64,000 bases of DNA from an uncultured Hungatella sp. (lineage in GTDB: Bacteria > Bacillota > Clostridia > Lachnospirales > Lachnospiraceae): NCBI GenBank assembly GCA_910579515.1, contig CAJTUV010000002.1, positions 124,001 through 188,000 of the forward strand, written 5' to 3'. The notes beneath the pieces are model-generated. The model was given only the letters and a program-made list of their open reading frames with translations. It had not been told where the DNA came from and made no database searches. Both the position numbers and the translations under genes were made by a program. Below, piece by piece: positions 41,514-50,740 of this stretch. Each line of letters opens with the position of its first letter. Within the stretch, counting starts at the first letter, position 1.

Positions 41514-42590
41514 ATGAATATAATGAGGAAAACACGTTTCAGGAAATGGACAATGGTGATGGTGTGCGCTTTTTGGCTAATGGGAGCGTTACCGCAAAAT
41601 GCAGTTGCCGCCGATATGGTTGCCGCCACGATTTCTCCAGATATTACCATTTGGATTGACGGTGCGGAGCGAAGCTTTTTTTCAGCAGACGGTCAGCAGG
41701 TTTATCCCCTTTTGTGTCAGGATACGGTGTATCTGCCCTTGCGATCCATTGGTGAATTGATGAACAAAAATGTGAGCTGGGATCAGTCTGCTTTGACAGT
41801 GAGTATTTCTGGAACCAGAACAGCAGCCCCTGTGGAAGGAACCCGGGATGTGGATGCTGTAAAACAGACGATCCAGGCTCAGATCCGTCCTGATTTTACC
41901 ATTGTGGTGGATGGAGCGGTCCATGCCGTTACAGACAGTCAGGGCAATCCGGTTTATCCGCTGCTTTATAGTGGAGCGCTTTATCTGCCCATACAGTCGG
42001 CTTTCCAACTGTTGGGGAGAACATTCAGCTGGGACTTGGCAGACCATACGGATAATCTTGTGACAGATGTGGATCATTTTGGCCAGACTGTTACAACGCC
42101 TCAGACTCCTCCTGTGCAGAACGCCGCAGGCTCCTATATTGGAGAGGAGAGAGCCAGAAGCGCTGCTCTTGCCCATGCAGGATTGACGGGAAAACAGGTC
42201 AGCTTTATCAAAACAAAATTGGACTTTGATGATGGCCGCTGGTTATATGAAGTGGAATTTTATACAGGAAATGGTCAGGAGTATGACTATGACATTGACG
42301 CTGTTACAGGAGCTGTTCTGACATTTGATTATGAGGTTGAAGACTGGCATGTACCACAGCAAACCTCTGGTGGTTCTCAAATCGGAGCGGATAAGGCCAA
42401 AAGGATTGCTCTGGATCATGTTGGATTGAATGGCAACAGAGTTAACTTCGTGAAAACAAAACTGGACTATGACGATAACCGCTGGGAGTATGAGATCGAG
42501 TTTGTGTCAGGAATGTGGGAATATGAGTTTGAAATCGATGCCTACACGGGCGCAATTCTGTCTTATGAACGGGAGCCCGTCTTTGACTAA
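41514..42590 (+). CDS. Exported protein with two stalk (CuAO-N1-like) and two PepSY domains
   Basis: 358 residues. A signal peptide ends near LPQNAVA-ADM. Two repeats of a copper-amine-oxidase-N1-like stalk (ITIWIDGAERSFFSADGQQVYPLL ... VYLPLRSIGELM; FTIVVDGAVHAVTDSQGNPVYPLL ... LYLPIQSAFQLL) lead to two PepSY repeats ending YDIDAVTG and FEIDAYTG. The PepSY repeats are more alike to each other (ALAHAGLTGKQVSFIKTKLDFDD and ALDHVGLNGNRVNFVKTKLDYDD) than to those upstream, pointing to recent internal duplication. It lies 32 nt after the first PepSY gene with AGGGAGG before it. Confidence 0.88.
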   Translation: MNIMRKTRFRKWTMVMVCAFWLMGALPQNAVAADMVAATISPDITIWIDGAERSFFSADGQQVYPLLCQDTVYLPLRSIGELMNKNVSWDQSALTVSISGTRTAAPVEGTRDVDAVKQTIQAQIRPDFTIVVDGAVHAVTDSQGNPVYPLLYSGALYLPIQSAFQLLGRTFSWDLADHTDNLVTDVDHFGQTVTTPQTPPVQNAAGSYIGEERARSAALAHAGLTGKQVSFIKTKLDFDDGRWLYEVEFYTGNGQEYDYDIDAVTGAVLTFDYEVEDWHVPQQTSGGSQIGADKAKRIALDHVGLNGNRVNFVKTKLDYDDNRWEYEIEFVSGMWEYEFEIDAYTGAILSYEREPVFD

Positions 42591-42663
42591 GCCGTAATAT
42601 CCCTTGAAAAGCCTTACGCCATATGGTAAGATGAGAAAAATTAAGAGAAAAGGGGATTATTTT

Positions 42664-43224
42664 ATGAGAAAAAATTTTGGGCCCAAGCCATATACGTATC
42701 CACAGCCCGTGTTTATCATCGCTACCTATGGCGAAGACGGCACGCCTGATGCCATGAACGCCGCATGGGGCGGTATCAGCGAGGAAAATGAACTGTCCAT
42801 GTGCATCAGCGCCAATCACAAGACGACAGAAAATATTTTAAAGAGAAAGGCGTTTACGGTAAGCATGGCAGACGTGGCTCACATGGCGGCCTGCGATTAT
42901 GTTGGAATTGTTTCTGGCAATAAAGACGCCGATAAATTTGAAAAGGCCGGTTTTCATGCAGTGAAGTCCGAATTTGTAGATGCGCCTTTGATTGAAGAGC
43001 TTTTCGTTGCAGTGGAATGTAGGCTGGTCAGCTATGAGGAAAAAACCTGTCGTCTGGTAGGGGAAATCGTCAATGTCTGCGTGGATGAGAGGGCGCTGGA
43101 CGAAAACGGCCATGTGGATCTTTCCAAGGCAAGACCGATTACCTTTGACCCATTCAACAATACGTATGTGGCTTTAGGAGAGGTTGTGGGAAAGGCGTTT
43201 CATGACGGCGCGGCTTTAAAATAG
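42664..43224 (+). CDS. Flavin reductase-like FMN-binding protein
   Basis: 186 residues with a split-barrel FMN-binding fold: MRKNFGPKPYTYPQPVFIIATYGEDGTPDAMNAAWGG, LSMCISANHKTTENILK and DYVGIVSGNKDADKFEKAG are characteristic of the flavin reductase/DIM6 group. It probably binds FMN and transfers electrons in the cytoplasm; the partner is unknown. I use ATG 42664 with AAAAGGGG upstream. It is followed by a clear terminator. Confidence 0.88.
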   Translation: MRKNFGPKPYTYPQPVFIIATYGEDGTPDAMNAAWGGISEENELSMCISANHKTTENILKRKAFTVSMADVAHMAACDYVGIVSGNKDADKFEKAGFHAVKSEFVDAPLIEELFVAVECRLVSYEEKTCRLVGEIVNVCVDERALDENGHVDLSKARPITFDPFNNTYVALGEVVGKAFHDGAALK

Positions 43225-43240
43225 GAGCGGCCAAAACATA

Positions 43241-43300
43241 AAAAAGCCTGTACATTGGCGGCAAAATCCGTCATGGCACAGGCTTTCTCTTTTTATTTTA
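43241..43300 (+). terminator. Terminator after the flavin reductase-like gene
   Basis: AAAGCCTGT (43243-43251) pairs with ACAGGCTTT (43278-43286), with CATTGGCGG/CCGTCATGG-type pairing inside, and a T-rich tail runs from 43285. Confidence 0.85.
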
Positions 43301-43330
43301 ATTTGGCTTTGTAGGAATCGTCATAAGATG

Positions 43331-43357
43331 TTAGCACTCATTTTAAATGAGTGCTAA
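43331..43357 (+). promoter_or_regulatory. CIRCE operator (HrcA site) upstream of htpG
   Basis: TTAGCACTC-N9-GAGTGCTAA, a perfect match to the CIRCE consensus, at 43331-43339 and 43349-43357. It ends 7 bp before the -35 box of the htpG promoter. HrcA should repress htpG from here until heat shock. Confidence 0.95.
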
Positions 43358-43364
43358 ATTTTTG

Positions 43365-43393
43365 TTGACAATTTGTTCTATTCGTACTAGAAT
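43365..43393 (+). promoter_or_regulatory. Sigma-A promoter of htpG
   Basis: TTGACA (43365-43370), 17-bp spacer, TAGAAT (43388-43393). Confidence 0.85.
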
Positions 43394-43464
43394 ACTTTTT
43401 AACGGCAAAGGGACCTCATAGGAAGGTCTGAATCAAGATAAGAGAAAGAAAAGGAGTGTTACGT

Positions 43465-45471
43465 ATGGCAACAAGAACAGGTAGTTTATCCATAAGCAGT
43501 GAAAATATTTTTCCGGTGATTAAAAAATGGCTGTATTCTGACCATGACATTTTTTACAGGGAATTGATTTCCAATGGCTGCGACGCGATCACAAAGTTAA
43601 AAAAACTGGAGCTGATCGGCGAGTATGAGAAGCCGGAGGACATGGAGTACAAGATTTTAGTGACGGTCAACCCTACAGACAAGACCATCACGGTGACAGA
43701 CAACGGCCTTGGCATGACCGAGGAGGAAGTAGACGAGTATATCAACCAGATTGCTTTTTCCGGCGCCCAGGATTTTCTGAACAAATATAAGGACAAGGCC
43801 AATGAGGAGCAGATTATCGGACATTTTGGTCTGGGATTTTATTCTGCCTTTATGGTGGCGGACAAGGTGACCATTGACACCTTATCCTATCAAAAGGATG
43901 CAAAGCCGGTTCATTGGGAGTCTGAGGGCGGCACCGAGTTTGAGATGGGAGAAGGCGAAAAGACAGAACAGGGAACTACGATTACTCTGTATTTGAATGA
44001 GGACAGCGTGGAATTCTCTAACGAGTATCGGGCCAGGGAAGTCATTGAAAAATATTGCGGTTTCATGCCTGTACCGATCTTCTTAAACAATGCCACAGCA
44101 GAGCCGCAGTACGAGACCATTGAAAAGGACGAGCTGACCGATAAGGATACCGTAATTGAGACCATTGTGGAAGAGGCCAAGACTGAGGAGAAGGAAAACG
44201 AGAACGGCGAGAAGGAAGTGGTGGAGGTTTCTCCTGCCACAGAGAAGTACAAGATTTTAAAACGCCCTGTAACGCTTAATGATGTTAGTCCTCTTTGGAA
44301 CAGGCATCCCAATGACTGTACAGAGGAGGAGTACAAGGAGTTTTACCGGAAAGTGTTCATGGATTACAAGGAGCCTTTGTTCTGGATTCATTTGAACATG
44401 GATTATCCGTTTAACTTAAAGGGAATTCTGTACTTCCCCAAGATTAACATGGAGTATGACAGCTTAGAGGGAACCATCAAGCTGTATAATAATCAGGTGT
44501 TTATTGCGGACAACATCAAGGAAGTGATTCCAGAGTTTTTGATGCTTTTAAAGGGCGCGATTGACTGTCCGGACCTGCCTCTTAATGTATCAAGAAGCGC
44601 GCTGCAAAACGACGGTTTTGTGAAGAAGATTTCTGATTACATCACCAAAAAGGTGGCAGATAAACTTTCCGGTATGTGTAAAACAGACAGAGAGAATTAC
44701 GAGAAGTATTGGGATGATATCAGCCCGTTTATCAAGTTTGGATGTCTGAAAGATGAGAAGTTTGAGGAGAAAATCAAAGAGTATGTGCTGTTTAAGAACC
44801 TGGACGGCAAATATCTGACGCTTCAGGACTGCCTTGACGGTGCAAAGGAGAAGCATGAGAATATCATCTACTATGTGACGGATGAGAAGGAGCAGAGCCA
44901 GTACATCAACATGTTCCGCAAAGAAGGCCTGGATGCAGTGATTCTGACCCACAATATTGACAGTCCGTTTATCAGCCAGATGGAGCAGAAGAAGGAAGGG
45001 CTGAAATTCCTGCGCATCGACGCAGATGTGACGGATACCTTTAAGGAGGAAGTAAAAGAGGAGGATGCGGAAAGCTTCAAGGCAGACTCCGAAAAGTTGA
45101 CCGACACCTTTAAAAAGGCTCTGGGCAATGATAAACTGGACATTAAGGTTGAGAAGTTAAAGGACGATCAGATTGCTTCCATGATGACTGTGTCTGAGGA
45201 AAACCGCCGGATGCAGGATATGATGAAGATGTACAGTATGTCTGGTATGGACCCGAATCTGTTTGGCGGTATGGGCGAGACTCTGGTACTGAACGCAAAC
45301 CATAAATTGGTTCAGTATGTATTAAATCATGGAGAGGAAGATCTGACGAACAAGATTTGTCAGCAGCTTTACGATATGGCAGCCTTAAGCCATGGCAGCC
45401 TGACGCCAGAGCGGATGACCGGCTTCATTGCCAGAAGCAATGAAATCATGCTGGCAATGGCAGAAAAATAA
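43465..45471 (+). CDS. htpG: Chaperone HtpG (Hsp90)
   Basis: 668 residues, the bacterial Hsp90. The N-terminal ATPase begins GSLSISSENIFPVIKKWLYSDHDIFYRELISNGCDAITKL, with VTDNGLGMTEEEV and GHFGLGFYSAFMVADKV; the middle domain includes LPLNVSRSALQND. The charged linker (about 210-255, TEEKENENGEKEVVEV) is longer than in Escherichia coli. Start at ATG 43465 with AAGGAG. Controlled by a perfect CIRCE. Confidence 0.97.
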   Translation: MATRTGSLSISSENIFPVIKKWLYSDHDIFYRELISNGCDAITKLKKLELIGEYEKPEDMEYKILVTVNPTDKTITVTDNGLGMTEEEVDEYINQIAFSGAQDFLNKYKDKANEEQIIGHFGLGFYSAFMVADKVTIDTLSYQKDAKPVHWESEGGTEFEMGEGEKTEQGTTITLYLNEDSVEFSNEYRAREVIEKYCGFMPVPIFLNNATAEPQYETIEKDELTDKDTVIETIVEEAKTEEKENENGEKEVVEVSPATEKYKILKRPVTLNDVSPLWNRHPNDCTEEEYKEFYRKVFMDYKEPLFWIHLNMDYPFNLKGILYFPKINMEYDSLEGTIKLYNNQVFIADNIKEVIPEFLMLLKGAIDCPDLPLNVSRSALQNDGFVKKISDYITKKVADKLSGMCKTDRENYEKYWDDISPFIKFGCLKDEKFEEKIKEYVLFKNLDGKYLTLQDCLDGAKEKHENIIYYVTDEKEQSQYINMFRKEGLDAVILTHNIDSPFISQMEQKKEGLKFLRIDADVTDTFKEEVKEEDAESFKADSEKLTDTFKKALGNDKLDIKVEKLKDDQIASMMTVSEENRRMQDMMKMYSMSGMDPNLFGGMGETLVLNANHKLVQYVLNHGEEDLTNKICQQLYDMAALSHGSLTPERMTGFIARSNEIMLAMAEK

Positions 45472-45487
45472 GAAAGGCAGGCAAACC

Positions 45488-46186
45488 ATGGCCTACCACA
45501 TAGCAGTATGTGACGATAATCCAACAGACTCCGCTTATGTGAGGAGTCTGTTGGATTTCTGGGCAAAAGAGAGAAAAATCTCTATTCAGGCGGAAACATT
45601 TCCTTCCTCGGAAGCCTTTCTGTTTCGATATGCGGAGGATAAGACTTTTGATTTCCTTCTTCTGGATATTGAGATGGGATCTATGGACGGCGTCACCCTG
45701 GCAAAACGCGTGCGCAGGGAAGATCAAGCTTTACAGATTATTTTTATCACCGGATATTCTGACTACCTGGCAGACGGCTATGACGTATCCGCCCTGCACT
45801 ATCTTTTAAAACCTGTTAACCAGGAAAAACTGTCCTCTGTCCTGGACAAAGGAATTGAAAAGCTCAGACAAAGAGGACGTTTTCTGAATCTGGAGTTATC
45901 TGGAGAATTGGTGCGGATTCCCCTCTGTGAAATCCGATATTTGGAAGTACGCCAGAATTACGTCACGGTTCATGGAAAGAAGGATTATACCATGAAACGT
46001 CCTTTGCGGGACTTTGAAAAAGAGCTGGATACCAGTTTTCACAGAGTTGGACGTTCCATCATTGTAAATCTGTCCTTTATCCGTCGGGTAACGAAAACGG
46101 AAATTCATCTCTTAGAGGGGACCGTTCTTTCCCTTCCCAGAGGAGCTTACGTTCCCTTAAACCGTGCCATTATAACGTACACATAA
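45488..46186 (+). CDS. LytTR-family response regulator (AgrA-like)
   Basis: 232 residues: receiver domain (VCDDNPTDSAYVRSLL, phosphorylation Asp in FLLLDIEMGSMDG, Lys in YLLKPVNQ) and a LytTR DNA-binding domain (LVRIPLCEIRYLEVRQNYVTVHGKKD ... FHRVGRSIIVNLSFIRRV). It starts 17 nt after htpG but has no clear promoter of its own. Together with the next gene it forms an AgrAC-type system; no AgrB or AgrD is present. Confidence 0.92.
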   Translation: MAYHIAVCDDNPTDSAYVRSLLDFWAKERKISIQAETFPSSEAFLFRYAEDKTFDFLLLDIEMGSMDGVTLAKRVRREDQALQIIFITGYSDYLADGYDVSALHYLLKPVNQEKLSSVLDKGIEKLRQRGRFLNLELSGELVRIPLCEIRYLEVRQNYVTVHGKKDYTMKRPLRDFEKELDTSFHRVGRSIIVNLSFIRRVTKTEIHLLEGTVLSLPRGAYVPLNRAIITYT

Positions 46187-46223
46187 AGAAAAGATTTTTC
46201 CAAACCTGATAAGGAGTTTTCCC

Positions 46224-46886
46224 ATGTCCATTCTTTCCAAGAAAATAGACAAACAGATAGCTGCCTACCAACGGGAACTGATAGAGACCCACTATGAGGA
46301 AGTGGAGACCATGTACCGCCAGATGCGGGAGTGGCGTCACGACTACCGAAGCCATATTCAGGCTATGAAGGCTTATGCCGCATCAGGAGACATGGAGTCT
46401 ATCAGGGCTTATCTTAATAAGCTGGACACAGACTTAAATTCTGTAGATTGTGCGGTTAAGACAGGGAACCCTATGGCGGATGCCATTTTAAACAGTAAGA
46501 TTTCTCTGGCTAAATCAAAACGGATTCCCGTCTGCGTAGACGCCCATATTCCTGTGAAGCTGACTATGTCCGAGCTGGATTTGTGCGTCATTTTAGGAAA
46601 TCTTTTTGACAATGCCATCGAGGCGAGCCTGGAACTTTCAGAGCAGGAACGCCTTATTCGAATTTACATGGATATGAAAAACACCCAGCTTTACATTTCT
46701 TTTACAAACTTTGCTGCCGGCGGAAAAATGCGAAAACAGGGAAAACGTTTTCTGACCACAAAAGGGGCAGGGCATGGGTTAGGCCTTGTCAGAATTGACA
46801 CGATTATTGAGCGGCTGGATGGGTATTTGAGCCGCAACAGTGAAGAAGGAGCCTTCACGACAGAAATTTTGATACCTCAGTTGTAA
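46224..46886 (+). CDS. GHKL histidine kinase without membrane domain
   Basis: 220 residues, starting with a coiled-coil segment (KKIDKQIAAYQRELIETHYEEVETMYRQM), then the histidine region REWRHDYRSHIQAMKAYA and the GHKL ATPase boxes (LGNLFDNAIEASL, GHGLGLVRIDTIIERL). No membrane helix is visible, so it cannot sense an outside peptide directly, unlike AgrC. AAGGAG precedes the ATG 38 nt after the LytTR gene. A terminator follows. It may need another membrane protein, possibly one of the exporters after it. Confidence 0.88.
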   Translation: MSILSKKIDKQIAAYQRELIETHYEEVETMYRQMREWRHDYRSHIQAMKAYAASGDMESIRAYLNKLDTDLNSVDCAVKTGNPMADAILNSKISLAKSKRIPVCVDAHIPVKLTMSELDLCVILGNLFDNAIEASLELSEQERLIRIYMDMKNTQLYISFTNFAAGGKMRKQGKRFLTTKGAGHGLGLVRIDTIIERLDGYLSRNSEEGAFTTEILIPQL

Positions 46887-46919
46887 GTGATAGGAATTCG
46901 TCACCGAATTTTTACCATT

Positions 46920-46951
46920 GGTCCCCAGAACGGTTTGGGGGCCGTTTTTTT
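46920..46951 (+). terminator. Terminator between the GHKL kinase and the ABC exporter pair
   Basis: GGTCCCCA (46920-46927) pairs with TGGGGGCC (46936-46943) around an 8-nt loop, then seven T. It would partly separate the regulators from the exporters, which have no strong promoter that I can see in the remaining 28 nt. Confidence 0.85.
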
Positions 46952-46979
46952 GTTTAAAATGAAAAAGGAGGTGAGGAAT

Positions 46980-48782
46980 ATGACTTTGTCACAGAATACA
47001 AAATTTATGATTTCTACGGCCTGGAGGGTGTGCAGAACGGTACTTTTTTTCGTGGTGCTTTTGGCAATAATCACAACAGCGAAAGCGGCCATGGAACTTC
47101 TCCTTGCTCCGGTGATCTTAAAAAAAGTGGAAACACAGACCCCTTTTTGGGAACTTGCGGCTACGATTTCTATGTTTGGCGCAAGTCTTTTACTTTTGTC
47201 TGGAACAGAGGCATATTTTAGGCAGAATGCGCTGTTTGGCCGCATTGCTGTCCGTCAGGATTTGCTCCGCCAAATTGGCAATAAGGCTGCTGGTACATCA
47301 TATCCCAATACATTAAAGGCTGATTTTTTAAATTTCCAGGAAAAATCTTACAAAGCCTGTTATGACAATACATCGCCTGGAGAGGCTTTCTGGAATACAT
47401 TGACGGAGCTTTTGACCAATGGGCTCAGTTTTCTGGTCTGGCTGGTCCTCCTGTCAGGGTTAAATCCGCTTTTTATGTGGGTGATTGGGGGAACGTCTGT
47501 GGCTGGATATCTGCTAGGTAAGTCTGTAAATCAATGGGGATGGCGTCATCGTGAGGAGGAAGCAGTTTGTCACAAGGAGATGGATTATATCTGCCGTATG
47601 TCCACAGGAAGAGTTTATGCCAAGGATATCCGAATTTTTGGACTGCGTTCATGGCTGGAGCAGGTGTGGGACAGGGCATTTGATCGGTATCAGTCTTTTC
47701 TTAAAAAGCGGGAAAGGATTTATATCTGGATGAATCTGGGAGAGCTGTCTTTGACGGTTCTTCGCAGTGGAACGACCTTTTTCTATCTTCTGACGCTCTT
47801 TTTTGAACAAGGACTTTCTGTGGCAGACTTTCTTTTATATTTTACGGCGGCCGTCAGCTTTACACGCTGGGTTACGGGGATTTTGGACCAGATGTCTCTT
47901 CTTCACAGGCAGAGTCTGGAACTGTCTGTGATACGGGAATTTTTGGAGTGGCCGGAGCCGTTTTTATTTGAACAGGGGAGGCCCTTACTAGAGGAAATGA
48001 ATCAATCTTATGAGATATGCCTGGATCAGGTATCTTTTGCCTATGAAGGGGCAGAAAGGAACACGATTTCCCACATAAATCTGACGATTTCTCCAGGAGA
48101 GAAACTGGCTGTGGTAGGGTTAAACGGAGCTGGAAAAACTACGCTGATAAAATTAATTTGTGGTTTTCTGGACCCGACAGAAGGAGCGGTTCTGTTAAAT
48201 GGGAAGGATATCCGTCAGTATAACCGGCGAGATTATTATCGCCTGTTTTCTGCCATTTTTCAGGATTTTTCCATATTGGAAGCCAGTGTGGCAGAAAATG
48301 TAGCCCAGAGTATTGACGCGATTGACCTTAAGAGAGTCAGAGAATGTATCCGTTTATCTGGGCTGACTCAAAAAGTTGAGACGTTGCCTGACGGATTGAA
48401 CACAAAGCTTGGGCGCCTGGTTTATGAAGACGGAGTCGAGTTGTCAGGAGGCCAGACGCAAAGGGTAATGCTGGCAAGGGCATTGTATAAAAATGCGCCT
48501 GTTCTTGTGCTGGATGAGCCCACCGCTGCTTTGGATCCAATCGCGGAATATGATATGTATCTCAAATACAGTCAGATGACCCATGGACGGACTTCTGTGT
48601 TCATCTCTCATCGACTGGCATCCACTCAGTTTTGTGATCGGATTTTGTTTTTGGAACAAGGCAGAATTGTGGAAGAAGGTTCTCATAAACAGCTTTTGGA
48701 TCAAAAGGGCCATTATGCCAGACTGTTTGAGCTGCAAAGCCGATATTATCAGGAGAAAGGGGAAGAATATGGACAGGAGTAA
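46980..48782 (+). CDS. ABC half-exporter (TM domain plus ATPase)
   Basis: About 600 residues: six-helix membrane domain, then an ATPase with GLNGAGKTT, LSGGQTQRVMLARAL, VLVLDEPTAALDP and ISHRLAST. I use ATG 46980 because AAAGGAGGTGAGG ends 4 nt upstream; upstream in-frame starts lie in the terminator. The next gene starts 14 nt before this stop, so the two halves are coupled. Such pairs near LytTR systems often export peptides, but no precursor peptide gene is visible here. Confidence 0.92.
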   Translation: MTLSQNTKFMISTAWRVCRTVLFFVVLLAIITTAKAAMELLLAPVILKKVETQTPFWELAATISMFGASLLLLSGTEAYFRQNALFGRIAVRQDLLRQIGNKAAGTSYPNTLKADFLNFQEKSYKACYDNTSPGEAFWNTLTELLTNGLSFLVWLVLLSGLNPLFMWVIGGTSVAGYLLGKSVNQWGWRHREEEAVCHKEMDYICRMSTGRVYAKDIRIFGLRSWLEQVWDRAFDRYQSFLKKRERIYIWMNLGELSLTVLRSGTTFFYLLTLFFEQGLSVADFLLYFTAAVSFTRWVTGILDQMSLLHRQSLELSVIREFLEWPEPFLFEQGRPLLEEMNQSYEICLDQVSFAYEGAERNTISHINLTISPGEKLAVVGLNGAGKTTLIKLICGFLDPTEGAVLLNGKDIRQYNRRDYYRLFSAIFQDFSILEASVAENVAQSIDAIDLKRVRECIRLSGLTQKVETLPDGLNTKLGRLVYEDGVELSGGQTQRVMLARALYKNAPVLVLDEPTAALDPIAEYDMYLKYSQMTHGRTSVFISHRLASTQFCDRILFLEQGRIVEEGSHKQLLDQKGHYARLFELQSRYYQEKGEEYGQE

Positions 48783-50649
48783 AAAGAAAATGTCTTTTTT
48801 TCAGGCAGTCCGGCTCAATTATCGGGCGTGGCATATCTGGTGGAACGTATGTCCCAGATGGTTTGAGGCAGTCATTCTTTCCTCTGTTGTCTCTGCGGTC
48901 AGTCCCTATATATCTCTCTGGATGACAGCCCGCATTATCGAGGAGCTGGCTGGAGGCAGAAATCCTGAAATTGTATGGAAACTGGTAACTCTCACCATAG
49001 GAGTGACTGGAATTTTGTCTTTTCTTGACAGTGTGCTAAAGCGGTTGAAACGCTATGAGACAGATTCTGCATCCTGCCTGTACAACCGGATTTTTATGGA
49101 TAAAATGTTATCGCTGGATTACGAGCACATGGACAGCCAGGCAGCGTATGACTTGTATTCTCAGGCGACCCAGAATGATAAATGGTCTGGTCTGGGACTT
49201 CGGGAAGCTCTTGTTTTATTTGAGAGGCTCGTTGGCTCTGTCGCTCAGATTTTAGGCGGAGTTTTTTTGACTGTACCGATGTTTCTGGCAGAAATTCCAA
49301 ATAGCAGTGGGAGACTTGCATGGTTAAATCATCCGTTGTCGGTTGTCTTATTGATGGGATTTATGCTGATAGTCTCTACAGTTTCTTCTGTTTGTACGGA
49401 CAAAGGGCAGGGATACTGGACAAGGTATGCAGACGAAACCCGCTTTGGAAATCGTCTGGCAGATTTCTATGTGTTTCTAAATAAGGATAAACGAAGGGCT
49501 ATGGATTTGCGGATGTACAATCAGCAGGAAAAGGTCTGCAATGTTTTGTTAGATCGGGAAAATCCCTTTAAACTTTCTTCGAAAATTGTTCAATATGCCA
49601 GAGGCGCTATGGGAATGTGGATGGCGGGTTCCAAAAGTGTTTCTGCACTTTTGACAGCTGTGATTTATTTTTTTGTATGTTTTAAGGCATGGGCGGGCGC
49701 TTATGGTCTGGGAAGTGTGACTCAATTTATCGGCGCTTTGTTTCATCTGTTTTCAGGAATCTCAAAACTGATGAATGCTTTGGCAAAAATGGTCAGCAAC
49801 GGAAGCTTTCTTGAGACTGCTTTTGAGTTTCTGGATATTTCCAATGAGATGTATCAGGGAAGCCTGACTACAGAAAAGAGAGCAGACCGTCAGTATGAAA
49901 TTGAATTTCGGAATGTTTCCTTTCGATATCCGGGAACCAAAACGGATGTGCTTCGCCATGTGAATATAAAGTTTCCCATTGGAAGCCGCCTTGCCATCGT
50001 AGGCATGAATGGCTCAGGCAAAACCACGTTTATCAAGCTGCTGTGCAGATTGTATGATCCGGTGGAAGGACAGATTTTGCTAAATGGCATTGACATCTGC
50101 AAATATCGGTATGAGGACTATAGAAGCCTGTTTTCTGTGGTGTTCCAGGATTTTCAGTTGTTTTCCCTGCCTTTGGGAGAAAATGTGGCTGGCTGTGTTT
50201 CTTATTCTTCTGAGCAGGCAGAGGAGAGTCTTAAGAAGGCAGGGTTTACAAACTGGAAACAGGTTATGCCTTCGGGCCTTAACACGCCTCTTTACAAGGA
50301 TTTGTGTGGACAGGGAGTGTCCGTGTCCGGAGGTGAGGCGCAAAAAATTGCCATTGCCAGAGCTCTCTATAAAGATGCGCCGTTTATGATTCTGGACGAG
50401 CCTACGGCTGCCTTAGACCCTGTAGCCGAGGCGGAGATTTACGAGCAGTTTTGGGAGATTGTGGGAGACCGGACAGCCGTTTTTATCAGCCATCGTTTGT
50501 CTTCTTGCAAATTATGTGACACCATTTTAGTGTTTCATGAGGGAGAAATCGTTCAACAGGGTACTCATGAGGAGTTAGTCAAGGACAGAAATGGAGTTTA
50601 CAAAAAACTATGGGAGGCTCAAGCACAATATTATGCTAAAAGATTATAA
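48769..50649 (+). CDS. ABC half-exporter, partner of the preceding gene
   Basis: 626 residues. The membrane domain (about 30-360) is unusually cysteine-poor and carries WWNVCPRWFEAVILSSVVSAVSPYISLW near the start. The ATPase has GMNGSGKTT, a slightly altered signature VSGGEAQKIAIARAL, LDEPTAALDPVAEAEI and ISHRLSSCKLCD. The start overlaps the first half-exporter and is preceded by AGGAGAAAGGGG. A heterodimer is likely; substrate unknown. Confidence 0.92.
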   Translation: MDRSKKKMSFFQAVRLNYRAWHIWWNVCPRWFEAVILSSVVSAVSPYISLWMTARIIEELAGGRNPEIVWKLVTLTIGVTGILSFLDSVLKRLKRYETDSASCLYNRIFMDKMLSLDYEHMDSQAAYDLYSQATQNDKWSGLGLREALVLFERLVGSVAQILGGVFLTVPMFLAEIPNSSGRLAWLNHPLSVVLLMGFMLIVSTVSSVCTDKGQGYWTRYADETRFGNRLADFYVFLNKDKRRAMDLRMYNQQEKVCNVLLDRENPFKLSSKIVQYARGAMGMWMAGSKSVSALLTAVIYFFVCFKAWAGAYGLGSVTQFIGALFHLFSGISKLMNALAKMVSNGSFLETAFEFLDISNEMYQGSLTTEKRADRQYEIEFRNVSFRYPGTKTDVLRHVNIKFPIGSRLAIVGMNGSGKTTFIKLLCRLYDPVEGQILLNGIDICKYRYEDYRSLFSVVFQDFQLFSLPLGENVAGCVSYSSEQAEESLKKAGFTNWKQVMPSGLNTPLYKDLCGQGVSVSGGEAQKIAIARALYKDAPFMILDEPTAALDPVAEAEIYEQFWEIVGDRTAVFISHRLSSCKLCDTILVFHEGEIVQQGTHEELVKDRNGVYKKLWEAQAQYYAKRL

Positions 50650-50659
50650 CTAGAAATCG

Positions 50660-50688
50660 TTGACATTCTGTAAAGTACTTATTATAAT
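50660..50688 (+). promoter_or_regulatory. Consensus sigma-A promoter of the DegV gene
   Basis: TTGACA (50660-50665), exactly 17 bp, TATAAT (50683-50688); both boxes match the consensus perfectly. Confidence 0.9.
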
Positions 50689-50740
50689 CATATGTAGTAA
50701 ACAAAACTATGTATGAATAAAAGAAGTATGGAGGAAAGTC

